Below, piece after piece: positions 17,541-27,030 of a stretch of DNA of 64,000 nucleotides (its first letter is position 1; each line of letters opens with the position of its first letter). A model generated the notes under the pieces. That model saw only the letters and a list, made by a program, of their open reading frames with translations. It had not been told where the DNA came from and searched no databases. The DNA comes from Thermococcus sp. 18S1 (GTDB taxonomy: Archaea > Methanobacteriota_B > Thermococci > Thermococcales > Thermococcaceae). Both the position numbers and the translations under genes were made by a program. Location of the stretch: the NCBI RefSeq assembly GCF_012027645.1, contig NZ_SNUU01000001.1:1612001-1676000 (forward strand). The letters are read 5' to 3'.

Positions 17541-18499
17541 GTCTCCTCAAGGTCGAGAGGCTGACTAAGATATTCCGCTCCGGCCTCGTTGGCAGCTTTG
17601 AAATTCGAGCCGTTGACGACGTCAGCTTCGAGATTAAGCCCGGGGAGATAGTTTCCCTCGTCGGTGAGAGCGGGAGCGGAAAGACCACCGTCGGAAAGCT
17701 CATCCTCAGGCTGATAAAGCCAACCTCGGGAAGGATACTCTTCGAGGGTCGTGACATAACCGAGCTGAGCAAGAAGCAGCTGAGGAGGGAGTACTACAAG
17801 GACGTCCAGGCGGTGTTCCAGGACCCCTTTGCGAGCTTCAATCCCCTCCATGAGGTTGACAGGGCCTTTGACCTGGTCTTTCGGTCGTTCTTCCCGGACG
17901 TTGGTCGGGACGAGCGTGATGAGATGATAAACAGTGCGCTGACTCAAGTCGGCCTGAATCCGAGCGAGGTACGCGGCAAGTTCCCGCACCAGCTCAGCGG
18001 CGGGCAACTGCAGCGCATACTCATAGCGAGGGCCCTCCTCGTGAAGCCGAAGCTCCTAATAGCCGACGAGGCGGTTTCAATGCTTGACGCCTCAACGAGG
18101 ATTGACATCCTCAACCTCCTCGGCGACTTCAGGGACAGGTACGGGACTTCAGTTCTCTTCGTTACGCATGACCTGGCGCTCGGCTACTACATCAGTGACT
18201 CGACGATAATCATGTACCGCGGAACCATCGTCGAGATGGGGGACACGGAGAGGGTGTTCCACAACCCGCTGCATCCATACACCCAGATGCTCCTGGAGAG
18301 CGTTCCCGATTTGAACGTCAAGTGGGAGTTCAGGGGAATCGAGCCAGAGAAGGAGGAGCGCGGCATCTACGAGATAGCCGGCTGTCGCTACGCGCCGAGG
18401 TGTCCGAAGGCCAAGGACGTTTGTTTCAAGGTTCGCCCCGAGCTCCGCGAGGTTGAGAAGAACCACTGGGTTGCCTGTCATCTCTACGGGGGTGGTTGA
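17537..18499 (+). CDS. ABC transporter ATP-binding protein, DppF-like
   Basis: 320 residues. Walker A GESGSGKTT, signature LSGGQLQR, Walker B LLIADEAVSMLD, H-loop FVTHDLAL. The C-terminus has CRYAPRCPKAKDVCF and VACHLYG, matching the cysteine pattern of its partner. The ATG overlaps the DppD stop as ATGA, so the two ATPases are made together. Confidence 0.95.
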   Translation: MSLLKVERLTKIFRSGLVGSFEIRAVDDVSFEIKPGEIVSLVGESGSGKTTVGKLILRLIKPTSGRILFEGRDITELSKKQLRREYYKDVQAVFQDPFASFNPLHEVDRAFDLVFRSFFPDVGRDERDEMINSALTQVGLNPSEVRGKFPHQLSGGQLQRILIARALLVKPKLLIADEAVSMLDASTRIDILNLLGDFRDRYGTSVLFVTHDLALGYYISDSTIIMYRGTIVEMGDTERVFHNPLHPYTQMLLESVPDLNVKWEFRGIEPEKEERGIYEIAGCRYAPRCPKAKDVCFKVRPELREVEKNHWVACHLYGGG

Positions 18500-19480
18500 A
18501 TGCACGCGACTCTGAGGGAGATAAGGAAAACCCCGGAGGGAATACTCGTCGCCCAGAATGCCTTCGAGGACTTCGTAACATCTCACGACTTCCGGTTACC
18601 GAGGGAGATAGTTTACACTGGTTGCGGCAGTTCACACTTCCTGTCGCAGCCGCTGGCCATGGCAACCACCCGCCTCGGGGGCAGGGGGTTCAGTGCCCCC
18701 TGCTCCGAACTTCTGTATTCGCGTGAATGGTATCCGGTAGGAAACCCCGAACTTCTCGTTGCCATATCACGCTCCGGCGAGACCACCGAGGCCATAAAAG
18801 CCCTCGGTGCCCTGAACGTTCCCAGGTTCGCCCTCACCGCCTACGAGAGCACCCTCTCAAGGAGAGCTGATTATGCCCTAATCGTCCCGGCCCACGAGGA
18901 GAGCGTCGTCATGACCCACTCCTTCACGGCCTTCTACTTCGCATTCCTGCAGCTTCTCCTCCGTTCGTACGGGTGGGAAACCTACGACGCGGAACTCGTC
19001 TCGGAGCTAACAAAGGAGATTCTAAGGAGCGAGGACTACATCAGGGAAATCGTCAGCGACTTAGACTTCAGAAACGTCATCTTCCTCGGCTCGGGGATAC
19101 TCTATCCGGTGGCCCTTGAGGCCATGCTGAAGATGAAGGAGATGGCCCTCTTCTGGAGCGAGGCTTATCAGACCTTTGAGGTCAGGCACGGCTTCAAGTC
19201 CATAGCAGACGAAGGAACCCTCATAGTTCTGCTCGTGGACGAGCCCTTTGACTGGCACGAAAAGCTCACGGAGGAATTCCAGGGGCAAAAAGCGAGGGTT
19301 CTCACCATTGGAAGGCGCGACACCGGGGCAGACTACTTTATCGAGGTTCCGGAGCTGAGCCCACCGGCCAACGTGGTTCTCTACCTGCCGGTTATCCAGC
19401 TCCTCGCCTACTACAAGGCCGTTGGGCGCGGACTCAACCCGGACAGGCCGAGGTTTCTGAGCAAGGTGGTGAAGTGGTGA
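18500..19480 (+). CDS. glmD: SIS-domain glucosamine-6-phosphate deaminase, archaeal type
   Basis: 326 residues, two SIS domains: residues about 30-160 with [10 protein letters not shown] and [14 protein letters not shown], and about 190-310 with [20 protein letters not shown]. There is no glutaminase domain, so it is not GlmS. The T. kodakarensis homologue converts glucosamine-6-phosphate to fructose-6-phosphate and ammonia. It starts directly after the DppF stop and is followed by GlmA, the order known from chitin-degrading Thermococcales. Confidence 0.92.
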   Translation: MHATLREIRKTPEGILVAQNAFEDFVTSHDFRLPREIVYTGCGSSHFLSQPLAMATTRLGGRGFSAPCSELLYSREWYPVGNPELLVAISRSGETTEAIKALGALNVPRFALTAYESTLSRRADYALIVPAHEESVVMTHSFTAFYFAFLQLLLRSYGWETYDAELVSELTKEILRSEDYIREIVSDLDFRNVIFLGSGILYPVALEAMLKMKEMALFWSEAYQTFEVRHGFKSIADEGTLIVLLVDEPFDWHEKLTEEFQGQKARVLTIGRRDTGADYFIEVPELSPPANVVLYLPVIQLLAYYKAVGRGLNPDRPRFLSKVVKW

Positions 19481-19485
19481 TGGTT

Positions 19486-21834
19486 ATGAAGGTTGAGCAC
19501 GACGGCAGGGTCTACGTTATCGACGGCGAGAGGGTCGTAATCTACGGCGGAACGCTCCAGTTCTTCCGCGTTCCGAGGAGACACTGGCGCGACAGGCTGG
19601 AAAAAATGAAGAGGCACGGCCTCAACACGGTTGACACCTACGTCGCCTGGAACTGGCACGAGCCCGCTAAGGGGGAGCTCGACTTCACCGGCGAGACGCA
19701 CCCCCAGAGGGACTTGGTGGGCTTCCTCGAGCTGGCGGATAAAGTCGGCCTGAAGGTCATCATAAGGCCCGGCCCATACATCTGCGGCGAGTGGAGGAAC
19801 GGCGGAATCCCCGACTGGCTCATCGACGAGCACCCCGAGATACTCGCTAAGGGGCCAGACGGGGCCCTGCCGCGGGACATCTATTACCCGCCGGTTACCT
19901 ACCTCCACCCGACCTACCTGGGGGCCGTCTCGGAATGGTACGACGCTGTCCTGCCGGTAATCCGGGACTACCTCCACACCAACGGCGGGCCTATAATAAG
20001 CGTCTCGATAGACGACGAGCCCTCCTACTGGGAGACGATATTCCAGCCGTTCCTTACCGATTACAACGATGTCGTCGTTAAGCCCGGCGGCCTCTGGGAG
20101 GGATGGCTCAGGGAAAACTACTCCCTTGAAACTCTCGCGGAGCGGTACGGGGAAGAAATCTCGGACTACGATGAGGTTAAACCCCCGACCGACCCATCGG
20201 AGCCCCTCACAAAGCTCCTCGACTGGCACCACTTCAAGATATGGATGACCAACCGCTACGTTGAGACCCTCTACGGCCACCTGAGGCGCTACGCTGACGT
20301 CCCGATAAGCATACTCGACCCCTACCTCCTCCTGGCGGCGTGGAGGCACTTCTACCGCCACGTAAGGGAGAGGAACCTCGATATCCACCTCTGGACGGAG
20401 TTCTGGTACTCATTCTACCGCTCCTTCGACTTCAAAGAGGACAGGCTCGGGCACATCTACTACAAGACCGGAATCTACCGCTTCTATCAGAAGAGGCTTG
20501 GAACGCCGCCGCTGAGCATAGAGACCCAGGTCTCGCTGGCCCACACGATAGAGCCGGACGAGGCCGAGCTGCTCTACGCCCTCCTTCCGGCCCTCGGAAT
20601 CCACAACATCAACTACTACCTCTACGCAGGCGGGGAGAATCCAGAAGGCTACGAATCCCACAACGGGGCAACCTGGGACGTTTATTCGCCAATAGGTCTT
20701 GATGGAAGCGAGAGGCCGCACGTCGAGCCGATTAGGTGGCTCGGCGAGTTTCTGAGGGGCAACCCAGGTTTCGTGGAGAGCCGGCTTAGGTCGAGGGTGG
20801 CCTTCGGGAGTTACGAGCCCTACGAGCCCCTCGCTATATGGGGGCTCAGAGGCGGCCTTAAGGAGAACGTCAACCTCAACGAGTACCTCCTTGGCGAGCG
20901 TGGGCTTCTGACCCTCTTAGCCATGAGCAACGTCCCCTTCGACGTCCTCGACCTTGAGGAGGCGAGCGTCGAGGAGATGTTGGCGTACGACCAGCTCTGG
21001 GTCTACAGCCTCGACTTCATGGCCCGGGACGTTCAGGACAAGCTCGTGGAGTTCGTTGAGCGGGGCGGCAACCTCGTGATACTCCCTATGCTCCCCTACC
21101 TCGACGAGGACATGAAGCCGTACTCTGCCCTGGCCGACTATCTCGGTGTTGAGGTCGAATCGGCCAAGGCGAGGGACAACTTCAGGCTAATCCCCTTCGT
21201 CAGCGTTTCCTCGGACGGGATTGACAGGATGATAACGAGGAACGTTGTCAGAGAGGTCAGAGGTGGAACGCCTATAGCCTTCGCCAGCGGCAAGCCCGTT
21301 GGGGCACTCGTTCGGAAGGGAAGGGGCAGCGCGGTGGTGCTCGGCTTCAGGCTCCAGTACTTCAGCAGCCACCATGACCTCCACAGAAAGTTCGTTGGAA
21401 AGCTGCTGACACTTCAAGGGGTTAGAAGGGACTTTGAGGTCACCAACGGTGATATAATAGCGATTCCCAGGGAAAACTACCTCGTCCTCGTCAATCCGCG
21501 CGGCCACAGGGTATTCGGAAAGGTTCGGTACATGGGAATTGAGATTCCAGAGCTCATGGACGGGATAGAGATGGGGAAGCGCGGCGTTCTCTTCCTGCCC
21601 TTTGGGGTGAGGTACGGCAACGTCGAGGTCGTCTACTCCACGGCGACCGTCCTCGGCAGGGACGGAGACGTGCTTCACCTCCGCAACCATCTTTCCGGCC
21701 TAAGCGAGGTGGCGCTGAGAAACGTTGAGGAGGTCAGGGCCGTTGGTGGCACGATAGTGGACGAATCCCTCTCAGGGGGTGTTCTGACGGTTCTCGTAGA
21801 GCATGAGCCCGGGAACTTCGAGCTGGAGTTCTGA
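19486..21834 (+). CDS. glmA: Exo-beta-D-glucosaminidase, GH35-type
   Basis: 782 residues from the ATG at 19486; ATG 19480 (overlapping the GlmD stop) and GTG 19474 are alternatives and GGTGGTGA precedes all of them. From ATG 19486 the acid/base glutamate is E178 in SIDDEPSYWE and the nucleophile E346 in LSIETQVS, one residue short of the positions I recall for the T. kodakarensis enzyme. The N-terminal TIM barrel contains TYVAWNWHEP and RPGPYICGEWRNGG; beta-rich domains follow. It removes GlcN from deacetylated chitobiose and chitosan oligomers. No signal peptide, so it acts inside the cell. Confidence 0.93.
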   Translation: MKVEHDGRVYVIDGERVVIYGGTLQFFRVPRRHWRDRLEKMKRHGLNTVDTYVAWNWHEPAKGELDFTGETHPQRDLVGFLELADKVGLKVIIRPGPYICGEWRNGGIPDWLIDEHPEILAKGPDGALPRDIYYPPVTYLHPTYLGAVSEWYDAVLPVIRDYLHTNGGPIISVSIDDEPSYWETIFQPFLTDYNDVVVKPGGLWEGWLRENYSLETLAERYGEEISDYDEVKPPTDPSEPLTKLLDWHHFKIWMTNRYVETLYGHLRRYADVPISILDPYLLLAAWRHFYRHVRERNLDIHLWTEFWYSFYRSFDFKEDRLGHIYYKTGIYRFYQKRLGTPPLSIETQVSLAHTIEPDEAELLYALLPALGIHNINYYLYAGGENPEGYESHNGATWDVYSPIGLDGSERPHVEPIRWLGEFLRGNPGFVESRLRSRVAFGSYEPYEPLAIWGLRGGLKENVNLNEYLLGERGLLTLLAMSNVPFDVLDLEEASVEEMLAYDQLWVYSLDFMARDVQDKLVEFVERGGNLVILPMLPYLDEDMKPYSALADYLGVEVESAKARDNFRLIPFVSVSSDGIDRMITRNVVREVRGGTPIAFASGKPVGALVRKGRGSAVVLGFRLQYFSSHHDLHRKFVGKLLTLQGVRRDFEVTNGDIIAIPRENYLVLVNPRGHRVFGKVRYMGIEIPELMDGIEMGKRGVLFLPFGVRYGNVEVVYSTATVLGRDGDVLHLRNHLSGLSEVALRNVEEVRAVGGTIVDESLSGGVLTVLVEHEPGNFELEF

Positions 21835-21847
21835 CCCACTGCCTCCT

Positions 21848-22993
21848 TCACACCTTTCTATTTTGGGATCTGATGGCATCTATGACTTCTTCAAACGGCG
21901 CATCCGTCTTGAGGGCCACTGGCGAGAAGTGCGTTCTCGTTGCGGAGTAGCCTTTCCCGCGGAGGGTCTCGATTATATCCGCGAGCTTCCCGACCTGAAG
22001 GTTGTTCCTCCTAGCTAAAGCGTGGGTGTCATAGTGGAACGGAACGTCCAGCTCCTCCGCAAGGATTTCGAGGAACGGAAGAGTCTTCCTGTGAGCGAGA
22101 GGATAATCACCGGCCAAGCTCAGCATTTCGTCAACGAATTCCTGAGTCTTGAGGGGGCCGAGCCACAGCGGGCCGTAGGCCGGAAGTCCCTCCGGGATGA
22201 ACGCCTTCTCGTACTCGAAGCGGCCGTTGGCCTCCTGCCGGAGGTAGCCGAGGTTTGAGAGGCTCTCGTCGGCTTTCCTTGCACCGCTCTTAAGCCTCAG
22301 AAATGCCCTGAAGTAGTGGTCGCGGTAGTATGCCAACAGGACATCCACACCGAGGTCGTACTTGGCGGCGTACCTGACAACGGTTCCGATGAGTATCCTC
22401 AAACCCGCCTCGTGGCAGAGCTCGCCCCTTATCGGCTCCGCCAGGTACTTCCTGCGGCAGGCGTGTCTGTAGGCGCCGCAGAGGACGCCGGTGTCGGTGG
22501 CGGTGACCGCTAAAATTCCCTTTCTCCTGACGCTCCTCAGTGCCGTATCGAGGAACTCAACCGGCGAGCCGAAGGGGTCGAGGTCGAGGAAATCAAAGTA
22601 CCGGAACTTTTCGGCCATGAGTCTGTTGGCGTCGTCGAGGTTGGCTATAACCCTCTTTTCCCCTTCGAATGAGAGCCTCTTCTCACCTATCCTCTCCCCA
22701 TCGACGCCGAGGTTCAGCCGGACGTTTTTCAGGATCAGGTTGAAGGCATCGGGATTTATGTCGTTGAGCCAGACCTCCTCAGCCGGCGTTTCAAGGGCAT
22801 AGCGGATGCCCCGGATTCCAGTGGCAGAGAGGGCATCGAGAACGGTCCTCGGTTTGAGCACTCCAACCGCTAGAACGCTTATATCGCGGTTTAATGCCAT
22901 GACCGGGTTGTAGAAGACGGGAGCGTCGTATATCCTCTCCGCCTTCGGAACAAGGATTTTTGCAAGACCCTCGCGCACCTCGACGAACTCCAT
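21848..22993 (-). CDS. trm1: tRNA (guanine-26-N2) dimethyltransferase Trm1
   Basis: 381 residues from the ATG at 22993, which has GGTGGGAG upstream; the frame before it runs into the L35Ae gene. SAM-binding [18 protein letters not shown] and the Trm1 active-site DLDPFGSP are present, followed by [10 protein letters not shown]. It makes m2G/m2,2G at position 26 of tRNA. Faces GlmA convergently and follows L35Ae. Confidence 0.95.
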   Translation of the reverse strand: MEFVEVREGLAKILVPKAERIYDAPVFYNPVMALNRDISVLAVGVLKPRTVLDALSATGIRGIRYALETPAEEVWLNDINPDAFNLILKNVRLNLGVDGERIGEKRLSFEGEKRVIANLDDANRLMAEKFRYFDFLDLDPFGSPVEFLDTALRSVRRKGILAVTATDTGVLCGAYRHACRRKYLAEPIRGELCHEAGLRILIGTVVRYAAKYDLGVDVLLAYYRDHYFRAFLRLKSGARKADESLSNLGYLRQEANGRFEYEKAFIPEGLPAYGPLWLGPLKTQEFVDEMLSLAGDYPLAHRKTLPFLEILAEELDVPFHYDTHALARRNNLQVGKLADIIETLRGKGYSATRTHFSPVALKTDAPFEEVIDAIRSQNRKV

Positions 22994-23039
22994 TCTCCCA
23001 CCGGAGAAAGAAAAGGTTGGGAGGTTTAAAGGGTTGCGC

Positions 23040-23306
23040 TCAAAGGATTTCGACGTAGTCACCTACCGCCTGTCCCGGCAGGCCTGGCTTGAAGTAGGCC
23101 TTGACCTCGCCCCTGTTGCCGTGGGGTTTGAGAATCTTGCCAAACATCTTCCTGCCGGTCGGCGTCCTCCAGACGACCTTCCTGCCTATGAGCCTTGAAG
23201 CCGCGTTCCTGTCGTCGATGCCGAGGGGCTTCAGAATCATGTGGTGGTTGTCCTGGTGCTCCTTGGTCCCGGCGTAGGCAAGGACGAGAGCCTTTCCCCT
23301 GGCCAT
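23040..23306 (-). CDS. rpl35ae: 50S ribosomal protein L35Ae
   Basis: 88 residues from [13 protein letters not shown], with GGTGGG before the ATG. The barrel motifs [18 protein letters not shown] and [22 protein letters not shown] are those of L35Ae. The reading upstream of this start has no ribosome binding site. Confidence 0.95.
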   Translation of the reverse strand: MARGKALVLAYAGTKEHQDNHHMILKPLGIDDRNAASRLIGRKVVWRTPTGRKMFGKILKPHGNRGEVKAYFKPGLPGQAVGDYVEIL

Positions 23307-23347
23307 CGTCCCCACCTCCACCAGAGGGGGTTCGCCCGGCGGCATTT

Positions 23348-24016
23348 TTAAGTTTTATCCCCTCCAACGAAGGCTGAGAGCCCCTCGTCTATCTCCAGGA
23401 TTTCCCGGAGGGACTTGATCTTGAGGAAGTTCTGCCTCTCAAAGAGCAGAGCCACGTCGCTCTTGTATGGGGAAGCCTTCTGGACAAGGAGCGTGTTGTT
23501 ATCCAGTATGTATGTGAACCTGCCCGGACTGTCGTCCACCCAGACGAAGGGCTCGTCCGGATAAAGCTCCCTCAGGTTTTCAAACTTCTTCAGCATGTCC
23601 TTGGTGCCTTTGAAGGTTATCACTTCATCGAATTCGTCGTACCAGTTTGTCCTTTTCATGAAGATGACCTTCCCGCCGGGGTATGTGTGCTCGCCGGAGA
23701 AGCTGATGACGTAGCGCCCGCGTTTTCTCAGCGTTCGGATGACGTTCCTGGAGTGGGGAAAGTCCTTAATGTATCTGGGCATGAGCTTGTAGTACTCGTG
23801 TATAGTTCCCTGTGCCACCAGCTCGTGTATAACACCGAGGTACTGGTATGTGAGCCGACCCTTGATGAACAGGGCAAGGGCCTTGTAGTAATCCTCATAC
23901 AGGTCGCTCTCGATGACCGCTGGGACTGTCTTTTCGATGGCTATGCGGAGGGCCTTCTCAACCGCGCCCGTGCTGTCCACGAGGGTCCCGTCGAAGTCAA
24001 ATAGATAAACCGCCAT
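23348..24016 (-). CDS. HAD superfamily hydrolase
   Basis: 222 residues. Motif I is [10 protein letters not shown] at the N-terminus; motif II may be ISFSGE near residue 107; motif III and IV lie around MKRTNWYDE and [10 protein letters not shown]. The middle holds a helical cap. HAD enzymes use the first aspartate as nucleophile, mostly as phosphatases. No partner suggests a substrate. Confidence 0.8.
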   Translation of the reverse strand: MAVYLFDFDGTLVDSTGAVEKALRIAIEKTVPAVIESDLYEDYYKALALFIKGRLTYQYLGVIHELVAQGTIHEYYKLMPRYIKDFPHSRNVIRTLRKRGRYVISFSGEHTYPGGKVIFMKRTNWYDEFDEVITFKGTKDMLKKFENLRELYPDEPFVWVDDSPGRFTYILDNNTLLVQKASPYKSDVALLFERQNFLKIKSLREILEIDEGLSAFVGGDKT

Positions 24017-24136
24017 ACACCTAGTACTCTCCCATGATTATAACTTTTTCTTGAAACGGGGAACTTCGATTTTCGAGGGTGGTCTGCCGAAAGGGTTTTA
24101 TTGCACCGGCGATTACAAATGCCCGGTGATTAAAAG

Positions 24137-25183
24137 ATGAGGATTAACAGGCTTAAGGAGTTCATATCCGAAAACGAGCTCGATGGAGTTCTAATTACTG
24201 GGAAAGAGAACCTCTTTTACTTCACCGGCAGTTCTCCGGTTCTCGGCGGCTACCTCGTCGTCACCCCTGACGATGCCATCTTCATCGTCCCTGAGCTGGA
24301 GTACGAGGAGGCGAAGGAGACTTCAAATGTGCCCGTCGAGAAGTTCAAGACCGGAAAGGAGCTTTATGAGAGGCTTTCCTCCTTCAAGCTGAAGAAGCTT
24401 GGCATAGAGGGCAGAACGAGCTTCTCGACCCTCCAGACACTCAGAGAGAAGGTGGGCGCCGCGGATTTCGTCTCAGTCGATGACGTGGTGAAGGAACTCC
24501 GTATAATCAAGACTCCAGAGGAGATTGAAATCATAAAGGCCGCCTGCAAGATAGCGGACATGGCCATGATGGCGGCGCTTGAGGAGATAAGCGAGGGCAA
24601 GCGCGAGAGGGAGATAGCGGCGAAGATGGAGTACGTCATGAAGATGAACGGCGCCGAGAAGCCGGCCTTCGACACAATAATAGCCAGCGGCTGGAGGGCG
24701 GCCCTGCCGCACGGTCTGGCCAGCGATAAGAGGATAGAGAAGGGTGACTTGGTCGTCATCGATGAGGGAGCACTTTACAGGCACTACCACTCGGACACGA
24801 CCAGGACCATAGTCGTAGGAAGCCCCAACGAAAAGCAGAAGGACATCTACTACGCCGTCCTTGAGGCCCAGAGGAAAGGCGTCGAGGCGGCCAGGCCCGG
24901 CATGACGGCCAAAGAACTCGACACCCTCGTCAGGGATGTCATCAAAGAGTACGGTTACGGCGACTACTTCATACACTCAACCGGCCACGGCGTCGGCCTT
25001 GAGATACACGAGTGGCCGAGGGTTAGCCAGTTCGATGAGACGGAACTCAAACCAGGAATGATCATAACCATCGAGCCCGGAATATACCTGCCCAAGTTCG
25101 GCGGCGTCCGCATTGAGGACACCATCCTCATCACGGAGAACGGCGCTGAGAGGCTCACCAAGACCGAGAGGGAACTCATCTGA
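24137..25183 (+). CDS. pepQ: Xaa-Pro dipeptidase (prolidase)
   Basis: 348 residues. The five metal ligands of M24 peptidases are D209, D220, H284, E313 and E327, exactly the numbering of P. furiosus prolidase. Context motifs are VVIDEGALYRHYHSDTTR, HSTGHGVGLEIHEWP and TIEPGIYLPKFGG. The N-terminal half is the creatinase-like regulatory domain. It splits dipeptides ending in proline using Co2+ or Mn2+. Confidence 0.97.
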   Translation: MRINRLKEFISENELDGVLITGKENLFYFTGSSPVLGGYLVVTPDDAIFIVPELEYEEAKETSNVPVEKFKTGKELYERLSSFKLKKLGIEGRTSFSTLQTLREKVGAADFVSVDDVVKELRIIKTPEEIEIIKAACKIADMAMMAALEEISEGKREREIAAKMEYVMKMNGAEKPAFDTIIASGWRAALPHGLASDKRIEKGDLVVIDEGALYRHYHSDTTRTIVVGSPNEKQKDIYYAVLEAQRKGVEAARPGMTAKELDTLVRDVIKEYGYGDYFIHSTGHGVGLEIHEWPRVSQFDETELKPGMIITIEPGIYLPKFGGVRIEDTILITENGAERLTKTERELI

Positions 25184-25280
25184 TTCCCCCCACTTTTTTC
25201 TAACGTCCAGTAACTTTTAAAAGCACTTCTGCGTAGGTTATCTTAAGAAAAATTGGAAAATCCCTGCGGATGGTGGTACC

Positions 25281-25487
25281 ATGGTGGTGGGCGACGTCGA
25301 AGGGGGGATGGAGAAGGTCGGGAACGTCGGCCTGGATATGCCCGCAATGCCCAGTCCCAAGTCCGGAATGGGGCTCGTGGAGGTCATCATCCAGATTCTG
25401 AGGGAGAACGAGATACGGATGAGCTTCAAAGACTTCAGGATGGACGGCGAGGTGAGGTTCAGGTTCGAGCCCCTCCACAAGGAGTGA
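25281..25487 (+). CDS. Small protein of unknown function
   Basis: 68 residues beginning MVVGDVEGGMEKVGNVG, with GGTGGTACC before the ATG. The first half is Gly/Met/Pro-rich, the second half LVEVIIQILRENEIRMSFKD looks like a short alpha/beta unit. A TTTTAAAA promoter-like box lies about 70 bp upstream. Thirteen bases separate it from the next gene, so the pair is an operon. I do not recognise a family. Confidence 0.7.
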   Translation: MVVGDVEGGMEKVGNVGLDMPAMPSPKSGMGLVEVIIQILRENEIRMSFKDFRMDGEVRFRFEPLHKE

Positions 25488-25500
25488 GCGCGGTGGTCCT

Positions 25501-25908
25501 ATGGACCTCCATCCTCTTTTCAGAATAGCCCTCGGCTTTCAGAACGCTATCTGCTGCGGCTCCGTCACCGTGGCCGTGGGAGACGACTCCTTCACCCTAA
25601 CCCGGGATGAGATCATAATCGATATCCACGACCCGGAAAAGATGAAGAAGCTGATGGATGCCCTCTCACCGATAATGGGATCCGGCGAGGGCGGTATGAA
25701 GGAAAAGATGAAAATGATGAATGAGATGAAGCTCTACGCAGAGGACCTCGCCTCCCAGGGCAAGACGGCTATCATAAAATATCGGGGAAATGAGGTCATG
25801 CGAATGGGGGCGGGGGCAAACTCCATTCTTATGAATGCGTTTGGGATGAGGCACATTGAGATAAAGTACCGGCCCGATACCCTGAGGATGATGAAGGAAT
25901 TCATGTGA
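25501..25908 (+). CDS. Methionine-rich protein of unknown function
   Basis: 135 residues starting MDLHPLFRIALGFQNAICCG. Residues 60-80 are Met/Lys-rich (MKEKMKMMNEMKL), and two cysteines are adjacent near residue 18. No membrane segment. Its partner upstream is the 68-residue protein and pelota follows 48 bp later with its own promoter-like sequence. Function unknown. Confidence 0.75.
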   Translation: MDLHPLFRIALGFQNAICCGSVTVAVGDDSFTLTRDEIIIDIHDPEKMKKLMDALSPIMGSGEGGMKEKMKMMNEMKLYAEDLASQGKTAIIKYRGNEVMRMGAGANSILMNAFGMRHIEIKYRPDTLRMMKEFM

Positions 25909-25956
25909 TGTGGCAGGTTTTTAAACCGTCGCCCGTACTCTGAACGGGGTGAGAAG

Positions 25957-27030
25957 GTGCAGATAATCCACCAGGACGTCAAGGAGGGCAAGGTGAAGGT
26001 TAAGGCCGAGACGCTCGATGATCTCTGGCACCTGTACCACATCATCGACCCGGGCGATGTTGTTTATGCCAAGACCCTCAGGAAGCAGAGCCAGCGCGCC
26101 GATTCCCTCAGGGCAGAGAAGGTTGAGGTGATTCCCGTCTTTCTTGGCGTTAAGGCGGAGAAGATAAACTTCCACAAGTTCGCCAACCAGGTCCGCGTTA
26201 CCGGGCCTATAGTTTACGCCAGCAGGGACGACGTCCCCCTCGGCAAGTACCACACGATAGCCATAGAGGAAGGCACGGTCGTTACCATTCAGAAGCCCCG
26301 CTGGAAGGAGCACCACATCGAGCGCCTTAAGGAAGCCGTGGAGGCTTCAAAGCGCGCCCGCGTCATGATAGTCGTCATAGACGACGGCGAGGCGGACATG
26401 GCAATAATCAGGGAGTACGGCGTCGAGATACTCAAGGGAATACGCTACAACCTCGGCGGGAAGAGGTACAGCACCAACCGCGAGAGCGAGGAGAAGAAGT
26501 TCTTCCACGACGTGGCGAAGAGCATGGAGGAGATAATAAACCGCGAGGGCATAGAGAGGGCAATAGTTGCCGGCCCCGGCTTCGTCAAGGAGGACTTCTA
26601 CAAGTTCCTGCGCGAGAATTATCAAGAGCTGGCAAAGAAGGTTGCCATCGAGGACACGAGCGTGACCGGAAGGACGGGCATCTACGAGGTCATCAAACGA
26701 GGAACAGTCGACAAGGTCTACCACGAGAACCGCGTTGCTAAAGAGGTTCAGCTCGTCGAGAAGGTGCTTGAGAACGTGGCGAGGAGCAACGGCCTGGCCG
26801 CTTACGGTCTTAAAGAGGTCGAGGAGGCAGTGAACTACGGAGCCGTTGAGACGCTCTTGGTTCTCGACGAACTCCTCAAAGGAGAGCACAGGGAGAAGAT
26901 AGAGGAGCTCATGGACGCGGTTCGCTATTCAAGGGGCGAGGTGGTCGTGGTAAGCTCGGAGCACGAGGGCGGCGACAAGCTGAAGGCCCTCGGAGGCCTG
27001 GCGGCGCTGCTGAGGTTCAGGGTGAAGTGA
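25957..27030 (+). CDS. pelA: mRNA surveillance protein pelota (Dom34)
   Basis: 357 residues from a GTG at 25957 with GGTGAG upstream. The N-terminal Sm-like domain includes DDLWHLYHIIDPGDVVYAKT. The central and C-terminal eRF1-like domains contain VAGPGFVKEDFYKFL and YGLKEVEEAVNYGAVETLLVLDE. With aEF1A and ABCE1 it rescues and splits stalled ribosomes. Its 3' end overlaps the next convergent gene by 14 bases. Confidence 0.97.
   Translation: MQIIHQDVKEGKVKVKAETLDDLWHLYHIIDPGDVVYAKTLRKQSQRADSLRAEKVEVIPVFLGVKAEKINFHKFANQVRVTGPIVYASRDDVPLGKYHTIAIEEGTVVTIQKPRWKEHHIERLKEAVEASKRARVMIVVIDDGEADMAIIREYGVEILKGIRYNLGGKRYSTNRESEEKKFFHDVAKSMEEIINREGIERAIVAGPGFVKEDFYKFLRENYQELAKKVAIEDTSVTGRTGIYEVIKRGTVDKVYHENRVAKEVQLVEKVLENVARSNGLAAYGLKEVEEAVNYGAVETLLVLDELLKGEHREKIEELMDAVRYSRGEVVVVSSEHEGGDKLKALGGLAALLRFRVK

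Noticed and set aside
19411-20388. 325-residue minus-strand frame opposite GlmA
   Set aside because: Antisense shadow of a clearly recognised glycosidase.
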